Source: JAWVFM01 sp963771655
Lineage (GTDB): Bacteria > Actinomycetota > Thermoleophilia > Solirubrobacterales > 70-9
Direction: 5' to 3'
Length of the DNA stretch: 64,000 bases
NCBI GenBank assembly: GCA_963771655.1
Contig: CAVYUG010000004.1
Span: 124,001 to 188,000, forward strand
Shown: one piece after another, positions 43,554 to 52,470 of the stretch
Numbering within the stretch: the first letter of the stretch is position 1
Layout of the letters: each line of letters starts with the position of its first letter
Made by a program: the position numbers and the translations under genes
Notes under the pieces: model-generated
What the model was told of the DNA's origin: nothing
What the model saw: only the letters and a program-made list of their open reading frames with translations
The model's database searches: none

Positions 43554-44429
43554 CTCCAGCAGCGCCTTCTGGGCGTGGAGGCGGTTCTCCGCCTCGTCCC
43601 AGACCGCGGAGCGCTCGCCGTAGAGCATCTCCTCGCTGATCTCCTCGCCCGGGTGCGCCGGGAGGCAGTGGAGGACGATCGCGCGATCCGCCGCGGCGGC
43701 GAGCAGCGCCGCGTTGACCTGGTAGGGCGCGAGCGCGGAGCGGCGCTCATCGGCCTGCGCTTCGTCGCCCATGCTCACCCAGACGTCCGTGTAGACGGCG
43801 TCGGCGCCGGCCGCGGCCTCGGCCGGGTCGCCCGTATCGAGCGCCGCAAGCCCGCGCTCGAGCTCGTAGCCCTCGGGCGACGCGACCCTCACCTCGACCC
43901 CGGCGGCCCCGCCCAGCACGCAAAGCGACCGCGCGACGTTGTTGCCGTCGCCGACGTAGGCGAGCTTCAGCCCCTCGAGCTCGCCAAACCGCTCTCGCAG
44001 GGTCATCAGGTCGGCGAGCGCCTGACAGGGATGGTGGCGAGGGGTGAGGCCGTTGATCACGGCGAGCTCGCCGGCCTCGGCAAGGCCGGCGACGGTGTCG
44101 TCCGAGCCTGACCGGATGACCAGGGCATCGAGGTAGAGCGAAAGGATCCGAGCCGTGTCGGCGATCGACTCGCCGCGGGAGAGCTGCAGCTCGTCGCTTC
44201 GCAGGACGACCGGGTGCGCGCCCAGCTCGCTGAGGCCAACATCGAAGGAGACCCGGGTTCGAGTCGATGGCTTCTCGAACAGGAGCGCCACGGAGCGCCC
44301 TTCGAGCGGGCGCGGCGCGTCGGCGGCTCCGCGCTTCGCCTTGAGCTCGATCGCCCGGTCGAGGAGGGCGGTGAGCTCGTCCCTCGACAGCTCCTCGCCG
44401 GTGATGAGGTACCGCTTCAAGCGGGGCAT
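43539..44429 (-). CDS. argF: Ornithine carbamoyltransferase
   Basis: A 296-residue enzyme joining carbamoyl phosphate and ornithine to citrulline (arginine synthesis). FEKPSTRTRVSFDVGLSELG near residue 51 is the carbamoyl-phosphate loop (S-T-R-T-R). NGLTPRHHPCQALADLMTLR carries HPCQ, LAYVGDGNNVARSLC is the second-domain nucleotide-like loop, and VLHCLPAHPGEEISEEML carries HCLP, which specifies ornithine rather than aspartate. ATG 44429 is chosen because homology starts there. No other arg gene is adjacent. Its 3' end overlaps the convergent HTH gene by 15 nt, and its start is 9 nt from the divergent nuclease gene. Confidence 0.93.
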   Translation of the reverse strand: MPRLKRYLITGEELSRDELTALLDRAIELKAKRGAADAPRPLEGRSVALLFEKPSTRTRVSFDVGLSELGAHPVVLRSDELQLSRGESIADTARILSLYLDALVIRSGSDDTVAGLAEAGELAVINGLTPRHHPCQALADLMTLRERFGELEGLKLAYVGDGNNVARSLCVLGGAAGVEVRVASPEGYELERGLAALDTGDPAEAAAGADAVYTDVWVSMGDEAQADERRSALAPYQVNAALLAAAADRAIVLHCLPAHPGEEISEEMLYGERSAVWDEAENRLHAQKALLELLVG

Positions 44430-44438
44430 GATAGGCGC

Positions 44439-45236
44439 GTGCGAGCGCTGACATGGAACCTCTTTCACGGCCGCGACTTCCCGCCGAACCCGGCGCTCTT
44501 CACATGGCGCTCGCGGCTCACGGGGCGCCCGGAGCGCGACGCCACCCACATCCAGGTGAACCGTGACCTGCGGGCCGAGTTCGCCGAGATCCTCGCCGGC
44601 GCCGATTGGGACGTCGCGCTGCTCCAGGAATGCCCGCCGCGCTGGGCTCGCCCATTCTCGGACGCGTGCCGCGCGGCGGCGCACCGCGTCCTCACCTCGC
44701 GCAACTGGCTACTGCCGCTCACGTCGGCGATCGCGACCTGGAATCCCGACCTCATCGCGTCCTGGGAGGGCGGCTCGAACCTCACGCTCGTGCGCGGAGC
44801 GAACATCGTCGACCGGGAATCGCTGACGCTGCGCCTGCGTCCCGAGCGCAGGGCTATGGCGCTCACCCGTCTCGCGTCCGGAGTCTGCGTCGCGAACCTG
44901 CACGCGAGCGGACCGGACGAGTTCGCGGAGCCCGAGGTGCTTCGCGCCGCCGAGCGCGCCGTTGAGTGGTCGCGGGGCTCGCCGCTTCTCTTCGGGGGGG
45001 ACCTCAACCTCCGCCCCGCCGACTCCGCCGTGTTCGGCGAGCTCGAGCGTCGCCACGGGCTGAGGCGCCCGACAGCCCCCGAGTCGATCGACCACCTCCT
45101 CGTCCGCGGCCTCGACGTCGCCGATGCCCCCTCCGCATGGGCCGAGGATGCGAGGGAGGTTCGCGAGGAGGGCCTGCGAGTGCGCCTTTCCGATCACGCC
45201 CCGGTGGCTGCGCGACTTCGCGGCAGGGATGGTTAG
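44439..45236 (+). CDS. Endonuclease/exonuclease/phosphatase (EEP) family protein
   Basis: A 265-residue metal-dependent phosphoesterase fold. The start VRALTWNLFHGRD contains the active-site Asn, and VALLQECP has the metal-binding Glu. LASGVCVANLHASGPDEF, LLFGGDLNLRPADS (catalytic D-x-N) and the final RLSDHAPVAARL (Asp-His pair) complete the EEP signature. Substrates in this superfamily range from DNA to phospholipids, so specificity is open. GTG 44439 is the start, 9 nt from the divergent argF start. No signal peptide. Confidence 0.83.
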   Translation: MRALTWNLFHGRDFPPNPALFTWRSRLTGRPERDATHIQVNRDLRAEFAEILAGADWDVALLQECPPRWARPFSDACRAAAHRVLTSRNWLLPLTSAIATWNPDLIASWEGGSNLTLVRGANIVDRESLTLRLRPERRAMALTRLASGVCVANLHASGPDEFAEPEVLRAAERAVEWSRGSPLLFGGDLNLRPADSAVFGELERRHGLRRPTAPESIDHLLVRGLDVADAPSAWAEDAREVREEGLRVRLSDHAPVAARLRGRDG

Positions 45237-45280
45237 ATAGCGGGGACGGGCGGGCCAATGGGCAACGAAGGGAAGAGCTG

Positions 45281-45955
45281 ATGACACAACCGAGGCGAAC
45301 GAGGTCGACCAGCGGGTCACGCCGGTCGACGAGCGCACGGTCGGGCGCGAAGCGCTCGACGGCGCGCAAGTCGAGCAGCGCACGGAAGTCGACCGCCCGG
45401 AAGTCGACGGCGCGCAGCCGCAGCAGCGCTTCGACCCGCGCCGACAAGAGCGTGCAGGCGTTCCGCGACTCGCTGGAGCGCAGCGTCACCCTTTCGCGCG
45501 ATCGCATCCAGGAGGTGGTCGACGACTCGGTCAAGCGCGGCCGGATGACGCGGGATGACGCGAACGAGCTGGTGCAAAAGCTCGTGTCCCGCAGCCGCAA
45601 GTACACGGACGACCTTCTCCGCGACCTCGAGAAGATGCTCGACCAGGCCCGCAAGGACGTCGAGTCGAGGACGGCCCCGGCCCGCCGCCAGGTCGGAAAG
45701 GCAGCCGGGCGTGCCGGCCGAGCCGCCCGCGACGCCGCCGACCAGCCGCTCGCCCAAGCGGATCGTCTCCGTCGCCGTGCCGGCGCGAGCGGCCCGTGGC
45801 CGATCGCCGCCTACGACCAGCTCACCGCGCCGCAGGTCAAGAAGCGGCTCACGGACCTGAACAAGGCCGACCTGCGCAAGGTGCGCACTCAGGAGAAGCG
45901 CGGCAAGGCGCGCAAGGGCATCCTCGACGAGATCGAGCGGCGGCTCACGAAGTAG
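45281..45955 (+). CDS. Histone-like basic protein with coiled-coil core
   Basis: A 224-residue protein. Residues 1-55 are a lysine/arginine/serine/threonine-rich tail with repeated S/T-A-R-K-S/T units (ARKSSSARKSTARKSTARSR), like H1-type or mycobacterial Lsr2/HupB-type tails. Residues 60-130 are a phasin-like helical region (KSVQAFRDSLERSVTLSRDR, ANELVQKLVSRSRKYTDDLL). The C-terminal ~60 residues hold a short helical module (PIAAYDQLTAPQVKKRLTDL, GILDEIERRLTK) seen as a separate domain in several Actinobacteria. DNA binding through the tail is likely; PHA-granule association is an alternative. It has a good ribosome-binding site (GGGAAGAG). Confidence 0.6.
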   Translation: MTQPRRTRSTSGSRRSTSARSGAKRSTARKSSSARKSTARKSTARSRSSASTRADKSVQAFRDSLERSVTLSRDRIQEVVDDSVKRGRMTRDDANELVQKLVSRSRKYTDDLLRDLEKMLDQARKDVESRTAPARRQVGKAAGRAGRAARDAADQPLAQADRLRRRAGASGPWPIAAYDQLTAPQVKKRLTDLNKADLRKVRTQEKRGKARKGILDEIERRLTK

Positions 45956-45973
45956 AGCCGCGCCGGGTCGTCG

Positions 45974-47458
45974 TCAGCCGCTGAGCTCGGCGGCGAGTAC
46001 GCCGAAGTCGAGCTCCTCGCCGGTCGTCTCGGCGAGGAGCTCCTCGGCCGGCATGCGCTGGCCCTGGCTCCATAGCTCCCGCAGCCAGCCGCCCGCGGCC
46101 GCGGACTCCCACCAGCGCTCGCCGAAGCGCTCGCGCAGCGCGCGCCGCCAATGGGTCTCGAGGGCCCAGGCCCGCAGGTAGCACACGACGTAGTAGCCCT
46201 CGTCGACGTCGTCGAGCCAGTGCGAGCGCGGCCACTCCACCCGTATCGCTCCGCTCAGAAGCTCCGCGTAGCGGTCTGGCATCGCCGCGAGCTCGGGGGC
46301 CGAGCCACCGAGCTCGACCTCGTAGCCGAGCTTGGCGCAGTAGCGGCGAAGCATCACGAGCTTCGCCGCGCGGGCGTGCCCGGCCGCGGCCTCCCCGCCG
46401 GCGCCCAGCCGATCGGCGAGCCACGCGGGTTCCGCCACGAGGCTCTCCAGCAGGAAGGCAAACGACTCCGTCACCGCGTTGTCGCCGAGGTAGCGGTATT
46501 CGAAGGCGAGCGCCGGATCCACGTGCCCGTAGTGCTCGGCGTGCCCGGCTTCGTGGAAGAGCGCGTCGTAGTCGCCCCGCCCCCCGACCGGTGCGACCAC
46601 CAGATAGACCTCGTCGGGCACGCGGGGGGTGGAGCAGAAGGCGCGCGGCGACTTGGTCGGCCTCCTGTCGGCGTCGAGCGTGATGTTTCGCTGCTTCGCG
46701 AGGTCGATCGCGAGCCCGGCCAGGCTCTCCGTCAACGCGGGCACCATCCGCTCGGCCGCGAACGGCCCGTCGAGGTGGACGGCGCGGAAGAACCGCGGCA
46801 GGTCCGACCTGCGAAGGCGCCCGAGCCCGGGGACGCCGGCGCGCACGAGCTCCGGGTCGACCACCTGCGGATAGGGATCGCCGGTCAGCTCGAGAAAGCG
46901 GTCGGTTCGGCCCCGGAGCGCGGTGAAGTCGAGCTCGCGAAGCTCGGCGTAGGCCTCCGCCGGACCGCCCCAGCCGAGCTCCGCGCAGCAGGATCGCGTG
47001 GCGTCGAGCATCCTCAGGTGCACCGGGTTCAGCCGTTCGGAGAGCAGCCCGTCGCGTGCCTCGGCGAGCGCCGCGCGCCGGTCGCCATCCGGCTCGTTGG
47101 CGAGCTCAGAGGCGACCTGCCGGTAGCCGATGGTCTCCCCGTCGAGCTCCACCTCGAGCGTTGCCTCCAGCCGGGCGAGGTCCTCCTGCTCACGGCGAGT
47201 CCGCGCTCCGATCATGCCGTCGAAGGCGAAGTGAAGGAGGTAGCGGCGGCGCCTCGCCTCCTCCCCGCTCGACCCGCCAGCGGCCTCGCGCAGGGCCTCG
47301 ACGGCCGGCGTCTCGAACAGGTCCTCATGGCGGGCGTAGATGGACTCGACCTCGAGCTCGGCCTTGTGCCCTGCCAGGTGCAGGTAGTGCTCGAGGCTGA
47401 GCTCGGCGCAGAACTCCTCGGCGCGGGCGCGGTAGCTCGACAGGTCGATGGCGCTCAC
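45974..47458 (-). CDS. Zinc metallopeptidase, M3-like gluzincin
   Basis: A 494-residue soluble protein, mostly helical. The zinc-binding motif HEAGHAEHYGHVD (H-E-x-x-H) is near residue 300, with a downstream Glu in DNAVTESFAFLLESLVAEP, the G-x-x-x-E pattern of gluzincins. SPRAFCSTPRVPDEVYLVVA precedes the motif as in oligopeptidase/carboxypeptidase families. The general layout suggests an M3- or M32-type peptidase, acting on small peptides in the cytoplasm. GTG 47458 is taken as the start because the sequence upstream is low-complexity arginine-rich. It is divergent from the rRNA methyltransferase gene, with 17 nt between starts. Confidence 0.75.
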   Translation of the reverse strand: MSAIDLSSYRARAEEFCAELSLEHYLHLAGHKAELEVESIYARHEDLFETPAVEALREAAGGSSGEEARRRRYLLHFAFDGMIGARTRREQEDLARLEATLEVELDGETIGYRQVASELANEPDGDRRAALAEARDGLLSERLNPVHLRMLDATRSCCAELGWGGPAEAYAELRELDFTALRGRTDRFLELTGDPYPQVVDPELVRAGVPGLGRLRRSDLPRFFRAVHLDGPFAAERMVPALTESLAGLAIDLAKQRNITLDADRRPTKSPRAFCSTPRVPDEVYLVVAPVGGRGDYDALFHEAGHAEHYGHVDPALAFEYRYLGDNAVTESFAFLLESLVAEPAWLADRLGAGGEAAAGHARAAKLVMLRRYCAKLGYEVELGGSAPELAAMPDRYAELLSGAIRVEWPRSHWLDDVDEGYYVVCYLRAWALETHWRRALRERFGERWWESAAAGGWLRELWSQGQRMPAEELLAETTGEELDFGVLAAELSG

Positions 47459-47475
47459 CCTGCCAATGTATTCGC

Positions 47476-48816
47476 GTGCCCGAAGCTGCCACACGGAGCC
47501 CGAAGCCGAAGCGGGGCGAGACGCTCGACCTGAAGGTCGACGGCCTGGCGCAGGGGGGCCGCGGCGTGGCCCGCCACGACGGGTACGTCGTCTTCGTCGC
47601 CGGCGCGCTTCCGGGTGACCGCGTGCGCGCGCGAATCGACCGGAGCCGCCGCGCCTTCGGCGAGGCGACGGTCGTCGAGCTGCTCGACCCGAGCCCCGAG
47701 CGCATCCCCGAGGTCTGCACGCACGGCGGCGAGACCTGTCCCGGCGCGCCCTGGCAGGCGCTCCCCTACGAGCGGCAGCTGGCGGAGAAGCAGCGCCTAC
47801 TCGACGAGGCCCTTCGCCGACTCGGCAGGCTCGACGATTTCGAGGTGGAGCCCATCGTTGCGGCGGTCGAGCGGTGGGGCTACCGCAACAAGCTCGAGTA
47901 CTCCTTCGGCGAGGCCGACGGCGAGCTCGCCCTCGGCTTCCACCGCCGCGGGAGCTGGAGCGAGATCGTCGACGCGGCCGGGTGCCGGCTCGCATCCGAG
48001 CGAGCGGACGCAGCACGCGCAAACGTCGTCGAGTGGGCAAGCCGGCACGGCGTCGAGCCCTACGATCCCCGCACCGGCAGCGGCGCCCTCCGCAACCTCG
48101 TCGTCCGCGATGGCCGGCGCACCGGCCAGGTCCAGACCCGCCTCGTCACCGCCCCGGTGGAGATCCCGCGCCCTCCGACCGACCTCCACACCATCGTCGA
48201 GGGGCCCGGCAGCGGCACCGACGGCCCAACGGGCGCGACCGGCGAGGAGTACCTGCGCGAGCGGCTGGGCGGCATCGAGGTCGAGGTCTCCGCGACGGCG
48301 TTCCTGCAGACCAACACCGAGATGGCCGACCTCCTCTACGCGACCGTCGGCGAGTTCGCGGCGCTCAGCGGGCGCGAGCGCGTGTTCGACCTGTACTGCG
48401 GCGTGGGGACGATCGGCCTCGCGCTGGCGGGGCGGGCCGGCGAGGTGTGGGGCGTCGAGTCGGTGCCCGAGGCCGTCGCCGACGCCGAGCGCAACGCGGA
48501 GCGCAACGAGATCGAGAACGCGCGCTTTCGCACCGCCGACGCGCGTCTCGGGATCCGGCCGCTGATCGAGGAGGCCGGGAGGCCCGACCTGGTCGTGGTC
48601 GACCCGCCCCGCGCCGGCCTCTCGAAGAAGATCGTCCGCCGGGTCATCGAGTGCGAGGCGAGGCGGATCGTCTACGTCTCCTGCAACCCGACGACTCTGG
48701 CCCCGAACGCCGCTCAGCTCACCGAGGCCGGATATAGGCTCCGGCGCGTGAGGCCGGTCGACATGTTCCCGCAGACGCCGCACATCGAGTGCGTCGCAGA
48801 GCTGGAGCGGGCGTGA
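47476..48816 (+). CDS. RlmD/TrmA-type RNA (uracil-5-)-methyltransferase
   Basis: A 446-residue SAM enzyme. An N-terminal TRAM domain (LKVDGLAQGGRGVARHDGYV) is followed by a cysteine pair region (VCTHGGETCPGAPWQ) that may be a degenerate Fe-S site. The C-terminal methyltransferase has VFDLYCGVGTIGLALAGRAG (SAM loop), VVVDPPRAGLSKKIV and IVYVSCNPTTLAPNA, where S-C-N-P-x-T contains the catalytic Cys. It methylates C5 of a uridine in 23S rRNA or tRNA. GTG 47476 is the start. The flavoprotein gene begins in its stop codon. Confidence 0.88.
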   Translation: MPEAATRSPKPKRGETLDLKVDGLAQGGRGVARHDGYVVFVAGALPGDRVRARIDRSRRAFGEATVVELLDPSPERIPEVCTHGGETCPGAPWQALPYERQLAEKQRLLDEALRRLGRLDDFEVEPIVAAVERWGYRNKLEYSFGEADGELALGFHRRGSWSEIVDAAGCRLASERADAARANVVEWASRHGVEPYDPRTGSGALRNLVVRDGRRTGQVQTRLVTAPVEIPRPPTDLHTIVEGPGSGTDGPTGATGEEYLRERLGGIEVEVSATAFLQTNTEMADLLYATVGEFAALSGRERVFDLYCGVGTIGLALAGRAGEVWGVESVPEAVADAERNAERNEIENARFRTADARLGIRPLIEEAGRPDLVVVDPPRAGLSKKIVRRVIECEARRIVYVSCNPTTLAPNAAQLTEAGYRLRRVRPVDMFPQTPHIECVAELERA

Positions 48817-49592
48817 TGGCCGGCCGCGGGTTCGGCGTCGCCGCGGGGCTCGATCCAGACGTCGCGCGACCGCTGGCCGCGCGCTGCGCCGAGCTCGGCT
48901 ACGGCTCCATGTGGTCGAACGACCATCCGGGCGCGCTCGGCCTCGAAACGCTGGCGGCATTCGCGGAGGCGGCGCCCGACCTCGACCTCGGCGTCGCCGT
49001 CATGGCCCTCGACCGCCACGACCCGGCGTCGATCGCCGGCCACGTCGACCGTCTGGGCCTGGATCGCGACCGGCTCTGGCTCGGCGTCGGCGCCGGCTTC
49101 TCCGAGCGGCCGCTCACGCGCATGCGAGAGGCGCTCCCCGAGCTGCGCGACGTCCTCGGCGGCGTCAGGCTGGTGCTCGCGGCCATGGGGCCGAAGATGT
49201 GCGCGCTCGCCGGTGGGGCCTACGACGGTGCGTTCTTCAACTGGATGACGCCCGGCTTCGCGCGCTCGGCTCGCGAGCACGTGGAAGGGGGGGCGCGGGA
49301 CGCGGGGCGGGACACGCCGCCGGTTTTCGGCTACGTCCGCACGGCCGTGGGGCCCGACGCCGCGGAGAGGCTTGCCAAGGAGGAGTCCTTCTACCGCGAC
49401 CTGCACGACGGGTACCGGAATCATTTCGACCGGCTCGGCGAGCCGGAGGGGAGCGTCGGCGTCGCGGCCGGCGACCGCGAGGAGGCGGTCGCCCCGCTTG
49501 GCGAGTACGACGCGCTCGACGTGGTGGTCGTGCGCGGCCTCGCGACGGCGAGCAGCGAGGCGATGATCGCCGTGGCCGAAGCGGCTCAGTAA
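48816..49592 (+). CDS. LLM-class flavin-dependent oxidoreductase
   Basis: A 258-residue, shortened luciferase-like monooxygenase barrel. FGVAAGLDPDVARPLAARCA and YGSMWSNDHPGALGLETLA open the fold. LDLGVAVMALDRHDPASIAG and RLWLGVGAGFSERPL follow, and AFFNWMTPGFARSAREHVEG contains the usual nucleotide/F420-region turn. Related proteins use F420 or FMN, and Actinobacteria carry many of unknown substrate. ATG 48816 overlaps the stop of the methyltransferase gene (TGATG). It is about 70 residues shorter than typical members, lacking part of the C-terminus. Confidence 0.78.
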   Translation: MAGRGFGVAAGLDPDVARPLAARCAELGYGSMWSNDHPGALGLETLAAFAEAAPDLDLGVAVMALDRHDPASIAGHVDRLGLDRDRLWLGVGAGFSERPLTRMREALPELRDVLGGVRLVLAAMGPKMCALAGGAYDGAFFNWMTPGFARSAREHVEGGARDAGRDTPPVFGYVRTAVGPDAAERLAKEESFYRDLHDGYRNHFDRLGEPEGSVGVAAGDREEAVAPLGEYDALDVVVVRGLATASSEAMIAVAEAAQ

Positions 49593-49774
49593 GCCGCTTC
49601 GGATTCGTCCGGCGCTTCGTCCGGCAGGGCGTCGGCCTCGGCGGCGCACGTGGTGCAGAGCGCGACGGGCGCCTCTGCATCGAGGATCCGCTGCTTCTCG
49701 GCGCTCGTCAGGGTCGCATCGCAATTGCTGCAGCGCTCGGGCAGCGACTCGATCGTTCGGTCCTCGAGGTCCAC
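49586..49774 (-). CDS. Small zinc-ribbon-like protein
   Basis: A 62-residue acidic protein with two C-x-x-C pairs, CSNCDATLTSAEKQR and ALCTTCAAEAD, spaced 25 residues apart as in a zinc ribbon. A short acidic tail (DEAPDESEAAY) ends it. It could be a small metal-binding adaptor; no family name can be given. The GTG start gives 62 residues. Its stop overlaps that of the convergent flavoprotein gene by 7 nt, and the uracil-DNA glycosylase gene begins downstream on the same strand. Confidence 0.6.
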   Translation of the reverse strand: MDLEDRTIESLPERCSNCDATLTSAEKQRILDAEAPVALCTTCAAEADALPDEAPDESEAAY

Positions 49775-49807
49775 CCCGACAACATACTCCTGAGAACGCA
49801 GGTCGAT

Positions 49808-50422
49808 TCAGTACGGAGGCAGATCCGCGTACCAGTCGCCGAGCACCCGGAAGGCGCGCCAGAACTCGCGCTTGGGCTCCTCGGCGTCGAGGCAGGCGTC
49901 GATGTCGGGCGCGTAGAGGCCCTCGATCGTCGGCGTCAGCTTCTGGATCTCGCCGAGGCGCGGCTCCATGCGCTCGGCGAGGGGGACGCCGAGGTCGTTC
50001 AGGGTCATGAGGGCCGGCTCGCCCATCACCACGATCATGCGCGGCTGGACGATCGCGAGCTCCTCGACGACCCGCTCCACGCACTCCCCCGCGGCCAGCG
50101 AGGGGTCGGCGACCGGGCACTTCACGCACAGCGTCCCGTAAACGGCAAGCGGATCGATCCCGAGTCGCTTGAACGACTTCATGAGCGCGTTGCCGGCACG
50201 ACCGTAGAACGCCACCCCCTCCTCGATCTCCGCGGCGGAGGGCGAGTGCTTCAGAAGGAAGACGTCGGCCTGGGGGTGTCCCGAGCCGAGCACCGGCATA
50301 AGGTTCCCGCGCGGGCAATGCGAGCACTGCTGGAGCCGGCGGGTGAGGGTGTTGAGCTCACGGATGGCCCGCTCCAGGTACTTCTCCTGGATCTCGTCGT
50401 CGGTGGTTGGGGGGTTGTTCAT
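49808..50422 (-). CDS. Uracil-DNA glycosylase, family 4/5-like
   Basis: A 204-residue protein. An N-terminal helix carries CSHCPRGNLMPVLGSGHPQA, a C-x-x-C followed by the family's V-x-G-S-G turn. SPSAAEIEEGVAFYGRAGNA fits the G-R-A-G water-activating loop of family-4 enzymes, and YGTLCVKCPVADPSLAAGE supplies further cysteines (CVKCP) of the Fe-S cluster. VQPRMIVVMGEPALMTLN follows. Such enzymes excise uracil from DNA in base-excision repair. The usual H-P-S-P or H-P motif at the C-terminal end is not obvious, so activity needs testing. It lies directly downstream of the GT4-PHP gene. Confidence 0.7.
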   Translation of the reverse strand: MNNPPTTDDEIQEKYLERAIRELNTLTRRLQQCSHCPRGNLMPVLGSGHPQADVFLLKHSPSAAEIEEGVAFYGRAGNALMKSFKRLGIDPLAVYGTLCVKCPVADPSLAAGECVERVVEELAIVQPRMIVVMGEPALMTLNDLGVPLAERMEPRLGEIQKLTPTIEGLYAPDIDACLDAEEPKREFWRAFRVLGDWYADLPPY

Positions 50423-50468
50423 CGGCGCGGCCTACTTTGACGGGCCGCGCCGCGCTCCTGCCGGCGCA

Positions 50469-52436
50469 TCAGCGCTTGCTCCGGCGGCGCCCCCCGCGCA
50501 CGGGCTTGGGGGCCCGCTGGGCCCTGGCGCGCTTCACCGGCGCGGGGCTCGCCGTCGTCTGCAGGAACTTGAGCGCCTGCACGTAGACGAGGTTCTTGCG
50601 CCGGTGGACGATGTCGGCGTCCCGCATCGCCTCGAGAAACTCCTCCGGCCCATCGAAGTCGTGGACTCGCGTCATCACGCTTCCGAGGCCCTGGGCGACG
50701 TGGCTGTCGGAGCCCGCTCCCGGAACGATCCTGTACTTCGCGGCAAAGCGCTCCGCCTCCTCGTTGAAGGCGGTCAGGGCGACCCGCGGGTTGAACACCT
50801 CGATGATGTCGATGTCCTCGACGATGTCGAGCAGGTGCTCGTAGTCGGGGACCGAGTGGAGGCGGTCGAAGGGGTGGGGCACATAGACGAGGCCGCCCTG
50901 GCGTCGGATCTCGGCGATCGTCTCGGCCATCGTCATGCCGCGCTCGATCTTGCGGTCGAGGAAGAGCCCGATGACCTCGCCCTGCTCGGCCGTCTTCACC
51001 TCCTCGGCGACGATGACCTCGATGCCGCCGATCGCCTCCGCCACCTCCCGGGCGGCCAGCGCCCCCGAGATCTCGTTGTGGTCGGTGATGGCGATGGCCC
51101 CCAGGCCGCGGTCCTTGGCCGTGGCGAGCAGCACCTCCACCGGCGTCGCACAGTCGGGCGAGTGATCGGTGTGCATGTGCAGGTCGACGTTGATCGTCCT
51201 GCGCCGGGCGAGGCGGCGCCGCAGCTCGACGTTGCCGCCCGGATCGTGGCGGCGGGCGACCGCGCGCCGGTAGATGACCTCGAAGTCCCCGGCCACCTGC
51301 GACCAGGGCCTCGTCGCCTCGCGCCCCGCCGCCGCCAGCGACTTCCGCACCGTCGGATCGTCGATCAGCCGCTGAAGCTGGCCCGCGAGCGTGATCGGGT
51401 CCCCGGCCGGAAAGAGCAGGCCCCGCTCGCCGTCGCCCACCGCCTCCGAATAGGCGTCGATGTACGAAACGACCGGCACCGCCCCGGACGCCAGCGCCTG
51501 GCGGACCAGACCGGGCGCGGGCCGGGGGCCCCCCGACGCGAGGACGACGACGTCGGCGCCGGCGATCAGCTCCTCGGCCCCGAGCTCGCGCGGGCCCGTG
51601 ATCGAGATCCGATCGCGAAGCCGGCGCGCGATCCGAAGCGGTGGCTCGTCCCCGGCGTCGAGCCAGACGGCCACCTCCCACCCGGACTCGAGCGGAAGCC
51701 GCCGTAGGGCGCGCAGGAAGAGCCGCAGGGCGCCGCGCTCCTCCCGCAGGCAGAAGGCGATGCGGACCGGGCGGGACCCCCGCTCGACGTCGGCGCGAGG
51801 CCAGCGCGGCTCGGCCGGGTCGGCTCCCGCCTCGACCAGGGAGTACGTGCCCGGAAAGTAGCGCGCGACAAGGTCCCGCGTCGCCGCGGTCGAGGCGGTG
51901 CGGGCGTCGAGGCGCCCGAAGAAGATCTCCACGAGCGGGCGGGCAACCTGTGTCGAGAGCAGCCGCTCGGTCGGCGCGTGGAACGTCCCGACGTTCAGCG
52001 AGTGGGAGTGGCGCAGCGCGATCGAGGACGCGCCCGGCGCGAACGGGTCGTGGACGTGGACGATGTCGAACTCGACGCCCGCCAGGAGGCGTTCGAGCGT
52101 GGGCCCGAGGTCGAGCGGCACCGTGGCGGTCCGGGGCCGGGGGCCGCCGGGTAGGGGCAGCCCCTGCCCCACCGCGAGCACGGGGGGACCGCCGTCGCTC
52201 ACCCTCGGCCCGTCCCACCGGGCGCCGATGTCGCCGTCGCGCTCCACGGCCTCCTTGATCGCGGCACGCGCCTCACGCACCCGCGCCCGAGTCTCGGATG
52301 GCGCGGCCACGATGACCGAATGGCCGCGGGCGTCGAGCTCCGCGGCCAGCTTCGCCACGTACAGGTTCAGCTCGTCGTGCGCGCCCCAGGGATGCGGCGT
52401 CACATGGACGATCCGCAGTGGTTCGCCGGAGGCCAC
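50469..52436 (-). CDS. Fused GT4 glycosyltransferase and PHP phosphoesterase
   Basis: A 655-residue protein. Residues ~1-390 form a GT-B glycosyltransferase of family 4, with RIVHVTPHPWGAHDELNLYV, FDIVHVHDPFAPGASSI, HSLNVGTFHAPTERLL, the second-domain start RPVRIAFCLREERGALRLFL, and ASGAVPVVSYIDAYSEAVGD (donor-phosphate loop), as in PimA-like enzymes. From ~405 a PHP domain follows: INVDLHMHTDHSPDC (metal His residues), AIAITDHNEISGALAA, YVPHPFDRLHSV and AGSDSHVAQGLGSVMTRVHD, all metal ligands kept, ending in a basic tail. The gene follows ino1 by 34 nt and sits in an inositol-lipid operon, suggesting that it glycosylates, and may also dephosphorylate, phosphatidylinositol-type lipids. GTG start. 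Confidence 0.82.
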   Translation of the reverse strand: MASGEPLRIVHVTPHPWGAHDELNLYVAKLAAELDARGHSVIVAAPSETRARVREARAAIKEAVERDGDIGARWDGPRVSDGGPPVLAVGQGLPLPGGPRPRTATVPLDLGPTLERLLAGVEFDIVHVHDPFAPGASSIALRHSHSLNVGTFHAPTERLLSTQVARPLVEIFFGRLDARTASTAATRDLVARYFPGTYSLVEAGADPAEPRWPRADVERGSRPVRIAFCLREERGALRLFLRALRRLPLESGWEVAVWLDAGDEPPLRIARRLRDRISITGPRELGAEELIAGADVVVLASGGPRPAPGLVRQALASGAVPVVSYIDAYSEAVGDGERGLLFPAGDPITLAGQLQRLIDDPTVRKSLAAAGREATRPWSQVAGDFEVIYRRAVARRHDPGGNVELRRRLARRRTINVDLHMHTDHSPDCATPVEVLLATAKDRGLGAIAITDHNEISGALAAREVAEAIGGIEVIVAEEVKTAEQGEVIGLFLDRKIERGMTMAETIAEIRRQGGLVYVPHPFDRLHSVPDYEHLLDIVEDIDIIEVFNPRVALTAFNEEAERFAAKYRIVPGAGSDSHVAQGLGSVMTRVHDFDGPEEFLEAMRDADIVHRRKNLVYVQALKFLQTTASPAPVKRARAQRAPKPVRGGRRRSKR

Positions 52437-52470
52437 CGGCGCAGGATAGGCGGCTGCTGCCGCCCGAGGC

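Noticed and set aside
45004..45654. Minus-strand protein opposite the histone-like gene
   Set aside because: Arg/Ser-rich shadow frame; the plus frame has a good ribosome-binding site and family-like C-terminus.
51977..51998. GGAACGTCCCGACGTTC as a third copy of the hairpin element
   Set aside because: It lies inside well-conserved glycosyltransferase coding sequence and lacks the loop core and spacing.
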